DNA of 64,000 nucleotides from Fluviibacter phosphoraccumulans_A (GCA_036287865.1 CP126743.1:992001-1056000), one strand, 5' to 3'. Positions 37,752-46,969 are shown, numbered from the stretch's first letter. Program-made: numbers and translations. The notes: generated by a model from the sequence alone, not told the origin.

Positions 37752-38942
37752 TCATGGAGATGCTTTGGTTTTCTTAGGTGTGATGGAAGGCGCTGTTTCA
37801 GCCTCAGGTGCGTTCTTTAAATTTGGTACCAGGGGTTTGCCGGCGGCCTTTTTAGCCTTGATCTCCTTAACCGTCTCCTCTAGCGCAACAAAACGCTCCG
37901 GTGTGGCCGGATGAGAGGCCAGGTGGCTGCTTTTAATCGCATTGGGTGAAAGCATTGCCATACGCCGCCAGAACTGCGGGGCATTATCAATGTCACCCCC
38001 CGATTGCGCCATGATGTACAAGCCAACATAGTCGGCTTCGGATTCAAAATCCTGCGAGTAAGCATTACCCGCTAATTTTCCGAATAAACCCTGGGTCGGA
38101 ATGCCTAATAGAATCTGAGCAGCCAGATCAACAACCGTGCCTAACGCGTAGTTGGTCATTTTGGAACGGACATGGCTCATGCTGTTATGCGCGATTTCAT
38201 GTGAGATCACGAGGGCTAGTTCTGTATCGCTCGTGGCAAACCGCATCATCCCGCGCTGAATAACCACTTGCTTGCCATCGGCGTAGGCATTGACCTCATC
38301 ACCATCGCCCAAAACAACGGGGTATGCACAGGATTTGTCGGGGGTGATCAGTAGGCTCTGGCCGCGGCCATTACGTACGATATCAAGACGAACTGCTTTG
38401 CCGGTTTGTGTTTGAACCTGTAGCTGTTCCAGCGATTGCCTAACGGCATTTTGTCCGACAGGCAATGACCAATCGCCAATATAGCGAATCGTGTCGCCAG
38501 AGCGGATACCGGCTTTGTCGGCAGCGGATCCGGGAATCACGTAGACGGCTTTAACTTCATCGGTCAGTTGGTAACTGGTTTGTGCCGATTCTCGAAAGTC
38601 TTCGCCAAGTAAGGTCGAGCTATTGGCCAGCGCTAAACCGGTGGTGTAACGCAGATCTTCCCCGCACAGATCAGAACCCTTGGTCAGCAATGGATAACTA
38701 ACACGCATCAAACGACGTTGGTCATCCATGTAGGCTTGAAGCGCAACCTGTCTTTGCTTGCGTGCCTCTGTCTGAGTGGCCTGATCATCAACCCGTATAC
38801 GTTGTGTCGTAGGTGCACAACCCGCTGCGAGCAGACAAAGAACAACGCCCGTGATCAAACCACGGGCGCTGAGTAATCGATAAGGCTTTAGCGTCAGATT
38901 ATTGCTCCAGCAGACTACGTAGCATCCAGGCCGTCTTTTCAT
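37752..38942 (-). CDS. M48-family metalloprotease lipoprotein with PDZ domain
   Basis: A probable periplasmic or outer-membrane lipoprotein protease. The signal segment ends in the lipobox LLAAGC, with Cys at residue 42 of this start. A PDZ-like domain covers about 120-205 (VYVIPGSAADKAGIRSGDTI). The zinc site HEIAH is at 248-252, and the third ligand is in DFESEADYVGLY. The C-terminal tail is Lys/Pro rich. The only standard in-frame start with enough signal sequence is ATG 38942, which overlaps the dps 3' end by 44 bases, so the signal is unusually long. Similar to BepA/YfgC-type proteases in catalytic domain only, with PDZ in place of TPR. Gene symbol not assigned. Confidence 0.85.
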   Translation of the reverse strand: MKRRPGCYVVCWSNNLTLKPYRLLSARGLITGVVLCLLAAGCAPTTQRIRVDDQATQTEARKQRQVALQAYMDDQRRLMRVSYPLLTKGSDLCGEDLRYTTGLALANSSTLLGEDFRESAQTSYQLTDEVKAVYVIPGSAADKAGIRSGDTIRYIGDWSLPVGQNAVRQSLEQLQVQTQTGKAVRLDIVRNGRGQSLLITPDKSCAYPVVLGDGDEVNAYADGKQVVIQRGMMRFATSDTELALVISHEIAHNSMSHVRSKMTNYALGTVVDLAAQILLGIPTQGLFGKLAGNAYSQDFESEADYVGLYIMAQSGGDIDNAPQFWRRMAMLSPNAIKSSHLASHPATPERFVALEETVKEIKAKKAAGKPLVPNLKNAPEAETAPSITPKKTKASP

Positions 38943-39393
38943 GAATCTGGATGCGCTGAGTCAGCAGATCAGCTGTGGCCTCATCAACAATCGGGAAGAG
39001 TGCACGTGCTGTCTTAACCGTTGCTTCATGACCAGCCACCAGTTGTTTAATCATATCCACGGCTTTAGGTACGCCCTTGGTACCTTTGATGACAGTGAGC
39101 TTGGCAAATTCATCATAGGTACCTGGAGCAGGGAAGCCCAGCGCACGAATACGCTCGGCAATGGCATCAGACGCCAGCCAAAGCTCATTGTACTGGGTTT
39201 CAAACATCAGGTGCAGCGTCTGGAACATTGGGCCTGTAACGTTCCAGTGAAAAAAGTGCGTTTTCATGTAAAGCGTGAAATTATCCGCAGCAAAACAGGA
39301 CAATCCGGTTGCAATGGCTTTTCGGTCTTTTTCTGGGATGCCAATTGATGCGTCTCCTTTTGGGGTGGGTAGGTCAAACAATACATCCCGCAC
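38899..39393 (-). CDS. dps: Dps family DNA-binding / ferritin-like protein
   Basis: Dodecameric iron-storage protein protecting DNA in stress. Ferroxidase-site segment HFFHWNVTGPMFQTLHLMFE and the downstream YNELWLASDAIAERIRALG are typical. The open frame extends to 39510, but homologues start about 15 residues before GISEKDRK-like sequence (here GIPEKDRK). I use GTG 39393, giving 164 residues. Two DnaA boxes lie just upstream in the gap to divergent zapE. Confidence 0.9.
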   Translation of the reverse strand: MRDVLFDLPTPKGDASIGIPEKDRKAIATGLSCFAADNFTLYMKTHFFHWNVTGPMFQTLHLMFETQYNELWLASDAIAERIRALGFPAPGTYDEFAKLTVIKGTKGVPKAVDMIKQLVAGHEATVKTARALFPIVDEATADLLTQRIQIHEKTAWMLRSLLEQ

Positions 39394-39400
39394 ATGCTTA

Positions 39401-39424
39401 TTATCCACAAAATTATTATCCACA
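39401..39424 (+). promoter_or_regulatory. Two tandem perfect DnaA boxes
   Basis: TTATCCACA occurs at 39401-39409 and again at 39416-39424, same orientation, 15 bases apart, each inside a repeated ATTATCCACAAAAT context. Both match the strong R-type consensus exactly. They lie in the divergent dps/zapE promoter region. Confidence 0.75.
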
Positions 39425-39436
39425 AAATGAAAAGCT

Positions 39437-40600
39437 ATGAAACTAGGCAGTGCAAAAGATAAAATGTCGGGCATGAATCTCGGTGAACTCAATCCAAACT
39501 TGCCGAACATGTTAGGTGCCTACGCCACCGCACTTGAAGCGAAAGGATTCGAAGCCGACCCAGCTCAGATGCAAGCCGTTGAGCGCCTAGAGAGCTTGTA
39601 TCAGTCATTGGTTAGCTTCAAAACAGCCCGCGGCAACAAGATTCGTCGTTTGATTTCAGCACTCGCTGTGCCGCGCGGTGTTTATTTCTGGGGCGGAGTT
39701 GGCCGGGGCAAGAGTTTTATCATGGATTGCTTCTTTGCCGCCGTGCCCTACAAGCGCAAAAAGCGGATTCACTTTCATGCCTTCATGCATCAGATTCATG
39801 GCGAGTTACGCCAATATGCCGGTAAAGCAGATCCACTGGTATTGGTCGCCGAGCGTATTGCCAAAGAAACCCGCTTGCTATGTTTCGATGAGTTCCATGT
39901 CTCCGATATTGCCGATGCCATGATTCTTGGCCGTCTGCTCGAGCTTTTGTTTGAAAAGGGCGTGGTCTTTGTAATGACCAGTAATTACCCGCCAGATAAC
40001 CTGTATCCCAATGGCTTGCAACGGCAGAACTTTCTGCCAACCATTGCGCTGATCAAAAATAAAATGGATGTCATGCCATTGGATGGCGGACAGGATTACC
40101 GGCTGCGCAAGCTCGAAGTCATGCCGGTCTATCACGTCCCGCACGATGCTGAGACCGAGCATGCCATGGGCGAGTATTTCGAGGTCGCGGCGACGATGCC
40201 GGGTCAATTGAGCGATAGCCTTGTCATCAATAATCGAGAGATCAGAATGGTGCGCTTAGCACCCGGCGTGGTCTGGTTCGACTTTCATTCGATCTGTGGT
40301 GATGGTCGTGCACAGACGGATTATCTGGAACTGGTGCGTGAGTACCATACCATTCTGGTGTCTGACATTCCGGTGCTGGAAGTACGTCATGGCGCAGAAG
40401 CGCGTCGTTTTACCTGGTTGGTCGATGTTTGCTATGACCATCGGGTGAAACTGATTATTTCAGCAGCAACCTATCCGGATGATCTTTACGTGGAAGGGCC
40501 GAATGCCCATGAGTTTTTCCGTACGGCCAGCCGTTTGACAGAAATGCAATCACGGGAATACCTGGCATTGCCTCATCTGGTAGAGATTGTTCGTACCTAA
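39437..40600 (+). CDS. zapE: Cell division ATPase ZapE (AFG1-like)
   Basis: P-loop ATPase of the AFG1/LACE1 family; in E. coli it modulates Z-ring constriction. Walker A GGVGRGKSF (about residue 84-92), Walker B LLCFDEFHVSD (about 146), and sensor segment VFVMTSNYPPDNLY are present. 387 residues from ATG 39437; in-frame ATGs at 39464 and 39473 are possible starts. Divergent from dps, convergent with metY. Confidence 0.93.
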   Translation: MKLGSAKDKMSGMNLGELNPNLPNMLGAYATALEAKGFEADPAQMQAVERLESLYQSLVSFKTARGNKIRRLISALAVPRGVYFWGGVGRGKSFIMDCFFAAVPYKRKKRIHFHAFMHQIHGELRQYAGKADPLVLVAERIAKETRLLCFDEFHVSDIADAMILGRLLELLFEKGVVFVMTSNYPPDNLYPNGLQRQNFLPTIALIKNKMDVMPLDGGQDYRLRKLEVMPVYHVPHDAETEHAMGEYFEVAATMPGQLSDSLVINNREIRMVRLAPGVVWFDFHSICGDGRAQTDYLELVREYHTILVSDIPVLEVRHGAEARRFTWLVDVCYDHRVKLIISAATYPDDLYVEGPNAHEFFRTASRLTEMQSREYLALPHLVEIVRT

Positions 40601-40615
40601 GAGACTACGTTGGAC

Positions 40616-40689
40616 GTAGCGTGTGGTTCAAGTCCTGGCCGATTTGCGACGAGTTTGTCGATGAGGCCCGGACTTGAACCACACGCTAC
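40616..40689. terminator. 20-bp perfect inverted repeat between zapE and metY
   Basis: Left arm 40616-40635 and right arm 40670-40689 are exact reverse complements (GTAGCGTGTGGTTCAAGTCC). Inside the loop a second small stem CGAC/GTCG forms around GAGTTT. It lies 15 bases after zapE and 6 before the metY stop, so it can terminate both. Its long loop and lack of a T run make it atypical. Confidence 0.75.
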
Positions 40690-40695
40690 CTCTAT

Positions 40696-41967
40696 TTAGG
40701 CTTTATTGAGCGCCTGATCCAGGTCGGCGATCAGGTCATCAATATGCTCAATGCCTACCGACAGACGGATCATGTCTTCCGACACACCGGCTTTCGTCAA
40801 CTCGGCAGGTGAAAGCTGACGGTGCGTGGTGGATGCCGGGTGACAGGCGAGCGTTTTGCAATCGCCGATGTTCACCAGACGGGTAACCAGCTGCAGGGCA
40901 TCCTGGAACTTGCCGCCGCCAGCTACACCACCCTTAACACCAAAGTTAAGAATGCCCGAGGCGCGGCCACCCATGTATTTCTGAACCAACGCATGGTCCT
41001 TATGGTCAGGCAGCCCGGCATAGTTAACCCAGCTGACTTTCGAATGGGTCTTGAGGAAGTTAGCAATCTTCAGCGCATTGCTGCAGATGTGATCCATGCG
41101 CAGCGCTAGCGTCTCGATACCCTGCAAAATCAGGAATGCGTTAAATGGCGAAATGGCGGCACCCATGTTACGGAGCGGGACGACGCGTGCACGGCCAATA
41201 TAAGCGGCAGGTCCAAGCGCTTCGGTGTAAACCACGCCATGGTAGGACACGCCTGGTTCGTTGAGGCGTTTGAATTTGGCCTTGTGTTCAGCCCAAGGGA
41301 ATTTGCCGCTATCGACAATGACGCCGCCAATCGAATTGCCATGACCGCCCAGATATTTGGTTAGCGCATGCACGACAATGTCGGCACCATGCTCAAAGGG
41401 GCGGCAGAGATAAGGCGATGGCACGGTATTGTCTACAATAACCGGTACACCATGTTTGTGAGCGATTTCAGCCAGCTTTTCAAAATCGGTGACATTACCC
41501 AGAGGATTGCCAACCGATTCACAAAACACGGCTTTGGTTTTGGCATCAATCAGCTTTTCAAAGCTCTCCGGGTTGCTGTAATCAGCAAAACGAACCTCAA
41601 TGCCATATTGCGGTAGCGTGTGGGCAAACAGATTGTAGGTGCCACCATACAAGGTGCTTGATGTCACAATGTTATCGCCAGCTTCGGCAATCGTCTGAAT
41701 GGCATAAGTAATGGCAGACATGCCTGAAGCAACGGCCAGCGCAGCAATGCCGCCCTCCATAGCTGCCACACGCTTTTCAAGTACATCTTGCGTCGGATTC
41801 ATGATGCGGGTGTAGATATTGCCCGGCACCTTGAGGTCAAACAGATCAGCACCATGCTGGGTGCTATCAAATGCGTAAGATGTCGTCTGGTAAATCGGTA
41901 CTGCAACGGCCTTGGTGGTTGGATCAATATCGTAACCGGCGTGCACGGCCATGGTTTCAATCTTCAT
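40696..41967 (-). CDS. metY: O-acetylhomoserine sulfhydrylase / aminocarboxypropyltransferase
   Basis: PLP enzyme making homocysteine from O-acetylhomoserine and sulfide (direct sulfhydrylation). Cys/Met-metabolism fold type I: TSSTLYGGTYNLFAHTL, DNTVPSPYLCRP, and PLP Lys in HALTKYLGGHGNSIGG. 423 residues. The frame is open upstream to 42210, but homology and GAGGAG before ATG 41967 set the start. It overlaps the end of mnmC by 11 bases, so it may be translated with it. Confidence 0.95.
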   Translation of the reverse strand: MKIETMAVHAGYDIDPTTKAVAVPIYQTTSYAFDSTQHGADLFDLKVPGNIYTRIMNPTQDVLEKRVAAMEGGIAALAVASGMSAITYAIQTIAEAGDNIVTSSTLYGGTYNLFAHTLPQYGIEVRFADYSNPESFEKLIDAKTKAVFCESVGNPLGNVTDFEKLAEIAHKHGVPVIVDNTVPSPYLCRPFEHGADIVVHALTKYLGGHGNSIGGVIVDSGKFPWAEHKAKFKRLNEPGVSYHGVVYTEALGPAAYIGRARVVPLRNMGAAISPFNAFLILQGIETLALRMDHICSNALKIANFLKTHSKVSWVNYAGLPDHKDHALVQKYMGGRASGILNFGVKGGVAGGGKFQDALQLVTRLVNIGDCKTLACHPASTTHRQLSPAELTKAGVSEDMIRLSVGIEHIDDLIADLDQALNKA

Positions 41968-43894
41968 TCGATGTCTCCTCGGTAAAAGTTTTTTTGTGAG
42001 CATACCGCATTGGATCAATTGCGCGAACAAGATCTTTGGAAACGGGCAGTGGTTCCTCAGAAATCTGGCAGGCCAGAAGGTCGGCGCACAGTGTGGCGAG
42101 CAAAATTCCCCGGGCGCCATAGCCCGAATTGATAAACAGCCCCGGTACGCGAGCACGTGCAACACGAGATAAGCTGACATCGGTTTGAGGCGAAATGCTG
42201 GGTAGGGCACCCACTAATGGCAAGCGGTCTGGAACCAGGGGCCTTAAACCCACCTTGCCAGTCAGCGTGGTAGGTTCGATAGTTGCCCATTCTTTTGGAG
42301 ACTGCAACATGCCGGCCACAACAGACAGGTTTTCTGCATGCTCTTCAGGTCGAATCTCAAGATCCGTATCATCCACAATAAAACTGGCACCACTTGTGCT
42401 CTGCCCACTAATGGCCGGTGTCCAGTAGCCGTTACGGCAAATCACGACTTGGGGTGCCTGTAGTGGTGGCGCAGCAAATACGGTTGTTTGTCCGCGTGCC
42501 GGTCGAATCGGTACCGCATCGCTGAATTGTGCGCTGAGTCGGGGCGCATCAGTCGCGTTAGCCAGCACGACGATATCGCCATGGGCGATGACGTCACCGT
42601 GCTCATCGTGAGCAGCCCAACCTTCTTCGTTATGATTCAGCGATGCCACTGATTTATGGGTTATTAAATTCACTCCGGAAACCTCAAGCAACTTCTTGCA
42701 ATAGTCCGAAGGGTTGATCCAGCCAGCGGTAGGAAACCACCAGCCGCCAGCACTGACGTTTAAGCCGGCATAGCTACTGGCCTGTTGCTGGTTAACCCAG
42801 GAAACAAAATCATCGGGTAAGGTATTGGCTAGTAGAGCCCTTTGCATTAACGCTGCCTGGTCGTCATCGCGTGCCAGATGTAACACGCCACAGGCTTCCC
42901 ATTCTACGGGGTGTCTCTTAGCGGCAAGTTGATTCAGTCGTTCTAGGGTAGAAAGAAAGCCAGTACGTATGAGTCGTGACAAAACGTTATCATCGACCGA
43001 GGGTAGGGGTCTAAGCACGCCTGCTTTATTGCCAGAGGCGCCGCTCGCCAGAGTGTCTGACTCAATAACACTACAACGCCAACCTTTGCTGCTCAGACGC
43101 TCTGCTGTGGCCGTACCGGCAAGGCCGGCACCGATAATCAAGGCATGTCCGGGCGTGGTCTGTGGGTAAGTGTGGGGACGTCGTGCGCGACAACGCCCGG
43201 TGAGCATGTTACGTTTTTGTGCAAACCCTGGGGCTAACATGAGCTCAAAACCACAGTTGCTTAACCGACGCCGAACCGCACCATTAACGCTCCAGGTTGC
43301 CAGCGTGGTACCCTCGCCAAAGAGCCGCTCTAGGGCCTGGCAAACCCGGTCGGACCAGATGTCTGGGTTTTTAGCAGGGGAGAAGCCATCCAGATATATG
43401 GCATCGGCTCTGGCTGCTAACTGGGGGAGTGCCTTTTCAGCGTCACCCAGTATCAGCGTGAGAACTACACGGCCATCTTCGAATTCCAGGCGATGGGTAC
43501 CTTCAACCAGGGTGGGCCATTTGGCCACCAATGCGCATATGGTTCCCGGTTCAAGCTCGGCGATGTAGGGTTCAAGCAAGCGTTGTAAGTCGGCCTGCAA
43601 GAGCGGGTGTTTTTCAACGGAAACAAAGTGCAGACGTCGGCAACGGGCCGCATCGTTTTGTGAAAGCCAGGTCGACCAGGTGGTTAAAAAGTTAAGTCCG
43701 AGACCAAAGCCGGTTTCAACAATGACGAAACTCTCTCGGCCTGCCCAATGTTCAGGGAGTTGATTTCCCCCTAAAAAAACATGCCGGGCTTGCGCAATAG
43801 CACCAGCCCGGCTGTGATACACATCGTCGTACACCGGCGCGTACGGCGTACCGTCAATATATGAGATGACGGCAGGTTCGACGGGGTTAGCCAT
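41957..43894 (-). CDS. mnmC: Bifunctional tRNA 5-methylaminomethyl-2-thiouridine biosynthesis protein MnmC
   Basis: Completes mnm5s2U at the wobble position of some tRNAs. The N-terminal SAM methyltransferase domain (residues 1-235; ETGFGLGLNFLTTW, DAIYLDGFSPAKNPDIW) makes the last step. The C-terminal FAD oxidoreductase domain (about 245-640; IIGAGLAGTATAERLSSKGW) removes the carboxymethyl group. 645 residues, both halves complete. It is followed with overlap by metY. Confidence 0.95.
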   Translation of the reverse strand: MANPVEPAVISYIDGTPYAPVYDDVYHSRAGAIAQARHVFLGGNQLPEHWAGRESFVIVETGFGLGLNFLTTWSTWLSQNDAARCRRLHFVSVEKHPLLQADLQRLLEPYIAELEPGTICALVAKWPTLVEGTHRLEFEDGRVVLTLILGDAEKALPQLAARADAIYLDGFSPAKNPDIWSDRVCQALERLFGEGTTLATWSVNGAVRRRLSNCGFELMLAPGFAQKRNMLTGRCRARRPHTYPQTTPGHALIIGAGLAGTATAERLSSKGWRCSVIESDTLASGASGNKAGVLRPLPSVDDNVLSRLIRTGFLSTLERLNQLAAKRHPVEWEACGVLHLARDDDQAALMQRALLANTLPDDFVSWVNQQQASSYAGLNVSAGGWWFPTAGWINPSDYCKKLLEVSGVNLITHKSVASLNHNEEGWAAHDEHGDVIAHGDIVVLANATDAPRLSAQFSDAVPIRPARGQTTVFAAPPLQAPQVVICRNGYWTPAISGQSTSGASFIVDDTDLEIRPEEHAENLSVVAGMLQSPKEWATIEPTTLTGKVGLRPLVPDRLPLVGALPSISPQTDVSLSRVARARVPGLFINSGYGARGILLATLCADLLACQISEEPLPVSKDLVRAIDPMRYAHKKTFTEETSNED

Positions 43895-43919
43895 AAGCGT
43901 TTAAACCGTCACGAACGAA

Positions 43920-44006
43920 CATCAGCCGAGGCGGCAAGGCAGGCTGCGACGAGACAGTACATGTTGTACGGCGAGAAGCAGCCAACGAAGCCAACAAAGG
44001 CTGATG
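43920..44006. repeat. Nested 87-nt palindrome between mnmC and lysS
   Basis: Three nested inverted pairs: CATCAGCC/GGCTGATG (43920-43927, 43999-44006), GGCTGC/GCAGCC (43942-43947, 43978-43983) and GTAC-ATGTT-GTAC (43957-43969). The gap has no gene. It resembles dispersed repeats of other betaproteobacteria, from memory, not from a search. Confidence 0.5.
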
Positions 44007-44020
44007 GAGTGCAGTAGGTT

Positions 44021-45535
44021 TTAGTCGAGAGAGCGCATTTGTGGGAACAGAATCACATCACGAATCGCAGGTGAGTCCGTCACCAGCATAATCAGTCGAT
44101 CGATACCGATGCCACAACCACCGGTCGGTGGCAGACCAAATTCCAGTGCCTGAATGTAATCGGCATCGTAATACATGGCCTCTTCATTACCGGCTTCTTT
44201 AGCGGCAACCTGAGCTAGGAATCGTTCGGCCTGGTCTTCCGGATCATTGAGCTCAGAGAAACCATTGGCGATTTCACGACCGACGATGAACAGTTCGAAG
44301 CGCTCGGCGATTTCTGGATTTTTATCGCTACGACGTGCCAGCGGCGACACTTCTGCCGGGTAGTCGATAATAAATGTGGGTTCCCAAAGCTGGGCTTCCG
44401 CAGTTTCTTCAAAGAACATCAACTGCAGGCCACCGATACTAATCATCTTAGGTAGATCTACCTTGCGCTTGATCAACTCTTCGCGCAGCCAGGCTTCGTC
44501 ATTGAGCTGGGCTTCGGTGTACTGTGGGTAGTGCTTCATCACGGCCTGCACAATGGTCAGACGATGGAAGGGCTTGGAGAGGTCCAGCTCACGGCCCTGG
44601 TAGGTAAATACTTCTTTGCCCAGTGCTTCACGAGCAGCATGACGGATCACGCCTTCCGTAAAGTTCATCATGTTCTTGTAGTCTGCATATGCCTCGTAGA
44701 ATTCCATCATGGTGAATTCGGGGTTGTGACGTGGCGAGAGACCTTCATTGCGGAAGTTGCGGTTAATTTCGAATACCTTCTCGAAACCACCAACCACCAG
44801 ACGCTTCAGATATAGCTCCGGCGCAATACGCAGGTAGAGCGGCATGTCCAGCGCGTTGTGGTGCGTATTGAATGGTTTGGCCGAAGCACCACCCGGAATC
44901 GGGTGCATCATTGGTGTTTCCACTTCCATAAAGCCGTCGTGTACCATATAGGCACGGATCGACTGCACCAGCTTGCTGCGGGCAACAAATGTGGCTCGCG
45001 ACTCCTGGTCCATGATCAGATCCAGGTAGCGCTGACGATAACGTTGTTCGATATCGGTTAGGCCATGGAACTTTTCTGGCAGTGGGCGAAGGCATTTGCT
45101 TAGCAGACGAATAGTTTCAACCTTGACGGTCAATTCGTCAGTCTTCGTTTTGAACAAGGTGCCGGTGCAACCCACCAGATCACCCAGGTCCCATTTCTTA
45201 AATGCGTCGTAAACCTCTTCGCCCACCATATCGCGGGTAACGTGTAGCTGAATGCGACCCGACACATCCTGAATGGTCAGGAATGAGGCCTTACCCATCA
45301 CGCGTTTGAGCATGATGCGGCCAGCTACGCTCACCGAGATCGGCATGGCTTCGAGGTCCTCCGTCGATTTGCCAGCAAAATGCTCGACCAGTTTGGCGCT
45401 CAGATTCTCACGCTGAAAATCATTCGGGTAAGCGGTACCCGTTTCACGCCAGGCGCGTAGTTTCTCACGACGCTCTGTCACCAGCTGGTTCTCGTTGTGT
45501 ACTGCGGCGATGGTGCCGTTGTTCTGCTCGGTCAT
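44021..45535 (-). CDS. lysS: Lysyl-tRNA synthetase (class II)
   Basis: Charges tRNA-Lys. N-terminal OB-fold anticodon domain (about 60-150; GRIMLKRVMGKASFLTIQD) and class II catalytic core: motif 1 near FMEVETPMMHPIPGGA, motif 2 FEINRNFRNEG, motif 3 GGCGIGIDRLIML. 504 residues from ATG 45535, with AAAGGAACG upstream. It follows prfB by 27 bases, the same order as in many proteobacteria. Confidence 0.97.
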   Translation of the reverse strand: MTEQNNGTIAAVHNENQLVTERREKLRAWRETGTAYPNDFQRENLSAKLVEHFAGKSTEDLEAMPISVSVAGRIMLKRVMGKASFLTIQDVSGRIQLHVTRDMVGEEVYDAFKKWDLGDLVGCTGTLFKTKTDELTVKVETIRLLSKCLRPLPEKFHGLTDIEQRYRQRYLDLIMDQESRATFVARSKLVQSIRAYMVHDGFMEVETPMMHPIPGGASAKPFNTHHNALDMPLYLRIAPELYLKRLVVGGFEKVFEINRNFRNEGLSPRHNPEFTMMEFYEAYADYKNMMNFTEGVIRHAAREALGKEVFTYQGRELDLSKPFHRLTIVQAVMKHYPQYTEAQLNDEAWLREELIKRKVDLPKMISIGGLQLMFFEETAEAQLWEPTFIIDYPAEVSPLARRSDKNPEIAERFELFIVGREIANGFSELNDPEDQAERFLAQVAAKEAGNEEAMYYDADYIQALEFGLPPTGGCGIGIDRLIMLVTDSPAIRDVILFPQMRSLD

Positions 45536-45562
45536 GATGATCGTTCCTTTGTTCAAACCGGG

Positions 45563-46667
45563 TTAGACGCCTTGTTTCAGGCTCTCTTCGATAAATTGGT
45601 CCAGGTCGCCATCTAGCACGCCCTGTGTGTTGCCGACTTCTACATTGGTCCGCAAATCCTTGATACGCGATTGGTCCAGCACATAGGAACGGATCTGGTG
45701 TCCCCAGCCGATATCGGACTTGGCATCTTCCAGTTTCTGCTGCTCGGCCTGGCGCTTGCGCAGTTCGAACTCGTAAAGGCGGGCGCGCAACATCTTCCAG
45801 GCTTCGTCACGGTTGCGATGCTGCGAGCGGTCATTCTGACACTGCACCACAATATTGGTCGGGATGTGCGTCAGACGTACGGCCGAATCGGTTTTATTAA
45901 TGTGCTGGCCACCCGCGCCTGAGGCACGGTAGGTATCGGTTCGCACATCGGCCGGGTTGATATCGATTTCGATCGAATCATCCACTTCCGGATACACGAA
46001 TACGCTACAGAAAGACGTATGGCGTCGGGCGTTCGAGTCAAACGGTGATTTGCGTACCAGACGGTGCACCCCGGTTTCGGTACGCAGCATACCGTAGCAG
46101 TAATCACCGGTGTAGCGGATCGTTGCCGACTTGATACCGGCAACATCACCTTCAGACTCTTCCAGTACCTCCACGGTAAATCCTTTGCGCTCCCCGTAGC
46201 GGATATACATACGCAGCAGCATCGAGGCCAAATCCTGGGCTTCTGTACCACCCGCTCCCGACTGAATTTCAATAAAGCAGGGATTCGGGTCGAGTGGGTT
46301 GTTAAACATGCGGCGGAATTCCATGGCCGCCACCTGTTTTTCAACGCTGTCGATATCGGCGCTTACTGCATTGAGCGTATCGTCATCGTTCTCTTCACGG
46401 GCCATCTCGAAGAGGTCGCCGGTGTCATTAAGACTCTGCTCGATACTGTTGAGCGTGAGCACCACGCTTTCGAGACTTTTCAGTTCGCGACCAAGCTCCT
46501 GGGCACGCTTTGCTTCATTCCAGATCGTCGGATCTTCAAGGATCTGGGAAACTTCGGTTAGACGCGCTGCCTTGGCATCGTAGTCAAAGATACCTCCGGA
46601 GACCGGTGGCCCGGGTGGCCAGATCTTCAAGGTGGTTGGCAAGGCTATTGAGCTGTTCGGCTTCCAT
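45563..46667 (-). CDS. prfB: Peptide chain release factor 2, with programmed +1 frameshift
   Basis: RF2 reads UGA and UAA. Translation begins at ATG 46667 (MEAEQLNSLANHLEDLATRA). After 26 codons it meets the slippery CTT (46587-46589) followed by in-frame TGA (46584-46586) and C. A Shine-Dalgarno-like CGGAGG stands just upstream of TATCTTTGAC. A +1 shift continues as DYDAKAARLTEV. This is the classic autoregulatory frameshift. The stop-recognition tripeptide SPF (in RKSPFDSNARRH) and the catalytic GGQ (SGAGGQHINKT) are intact. About 367 residues after the shift. In operon with lysS. Confidence 0.97.
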
Positions 46668-46707
46668 GATGCGGCTTCTTTAAAAGGGGGCTGAAACTTA
46701 GTCCGAC

Positions 46708-46713
46708 ATTATA
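46708..46713 (-). promoter_or_regulatory. Candidate -10 box of prfB-lysS
   Basis: Minus-strand TATAAT, 41 bases before the prfB ATG; the -35 region is weak. Confidence 0.4.
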
Positions 46714-46723
46714 GCCGTCCCCC

Positions 46724-46752
46724 TTGTGTTCGGGGTTGGCTTTGTGTATAGT
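46724..46752 (+). promoter_or_regulatory. Promoter of tRNA-Arg
   Basis: -35 TTGTGT (46724-46729), 17-base spacer, -10 TATAGT (46747-46752), 12 bases before the tRNA. It is back to back with the prfB -10 box. Confidence 0.6.
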
Positions 46753-46764
46753 TTCGGTCTCGAC

Positions 46765-46841
46765 GCGCTCGTAGCTCATCTGGATAGAGTACTTGGCTAC
46801 GAATCAAGGGGTAGGGAGTTCGAATCTCTCCGAGCGCGCCA
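46765..46841 (+). tRNA. tRNA-Arg (ACG)
   Basis: 77 nt with encoded CCA. Acceptor GCGCTCG/CGAGCGC pairs fully; the anticodon loop CTACGAA gives ACG at 46799-46801, where A34 is normally deaminated to inosine. T-arm GTTCGAAT is standard. Confidence 0.97.
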
Positions 46842-46880
46842 GAATTCAAGGCATCCAGCAATGGAGGCCTTGAATTCTGG
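46839..46880 (+). terminator. Hairpin after tRNA-Arg
   Basis: 14-bp perfect stem CCAGAATTCAAGGC (46839-46852) and GCCTTGAATTCTGG (46867-46880). It starts in the encoded CCA, like the tRNA-Leu terminator, but lacks a T tract. Confidence 0.6.
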
Positions 46881-46969
46881 TGTAGACTGAAACCCGTATT
46901 TGTCCTAGTATTTGACTTGATTATCCTTGCTCGCAATTGATGTCGATTGATCATGGGAAGTCATCGGGT

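Noticed and set aside
40616..40689. A tRNA gene suggested by GGTTCAAGTCC
   Set aside because: There is no acceptor stem, D-arm or anticodon arm; the element is a mirrored inverted repeat.
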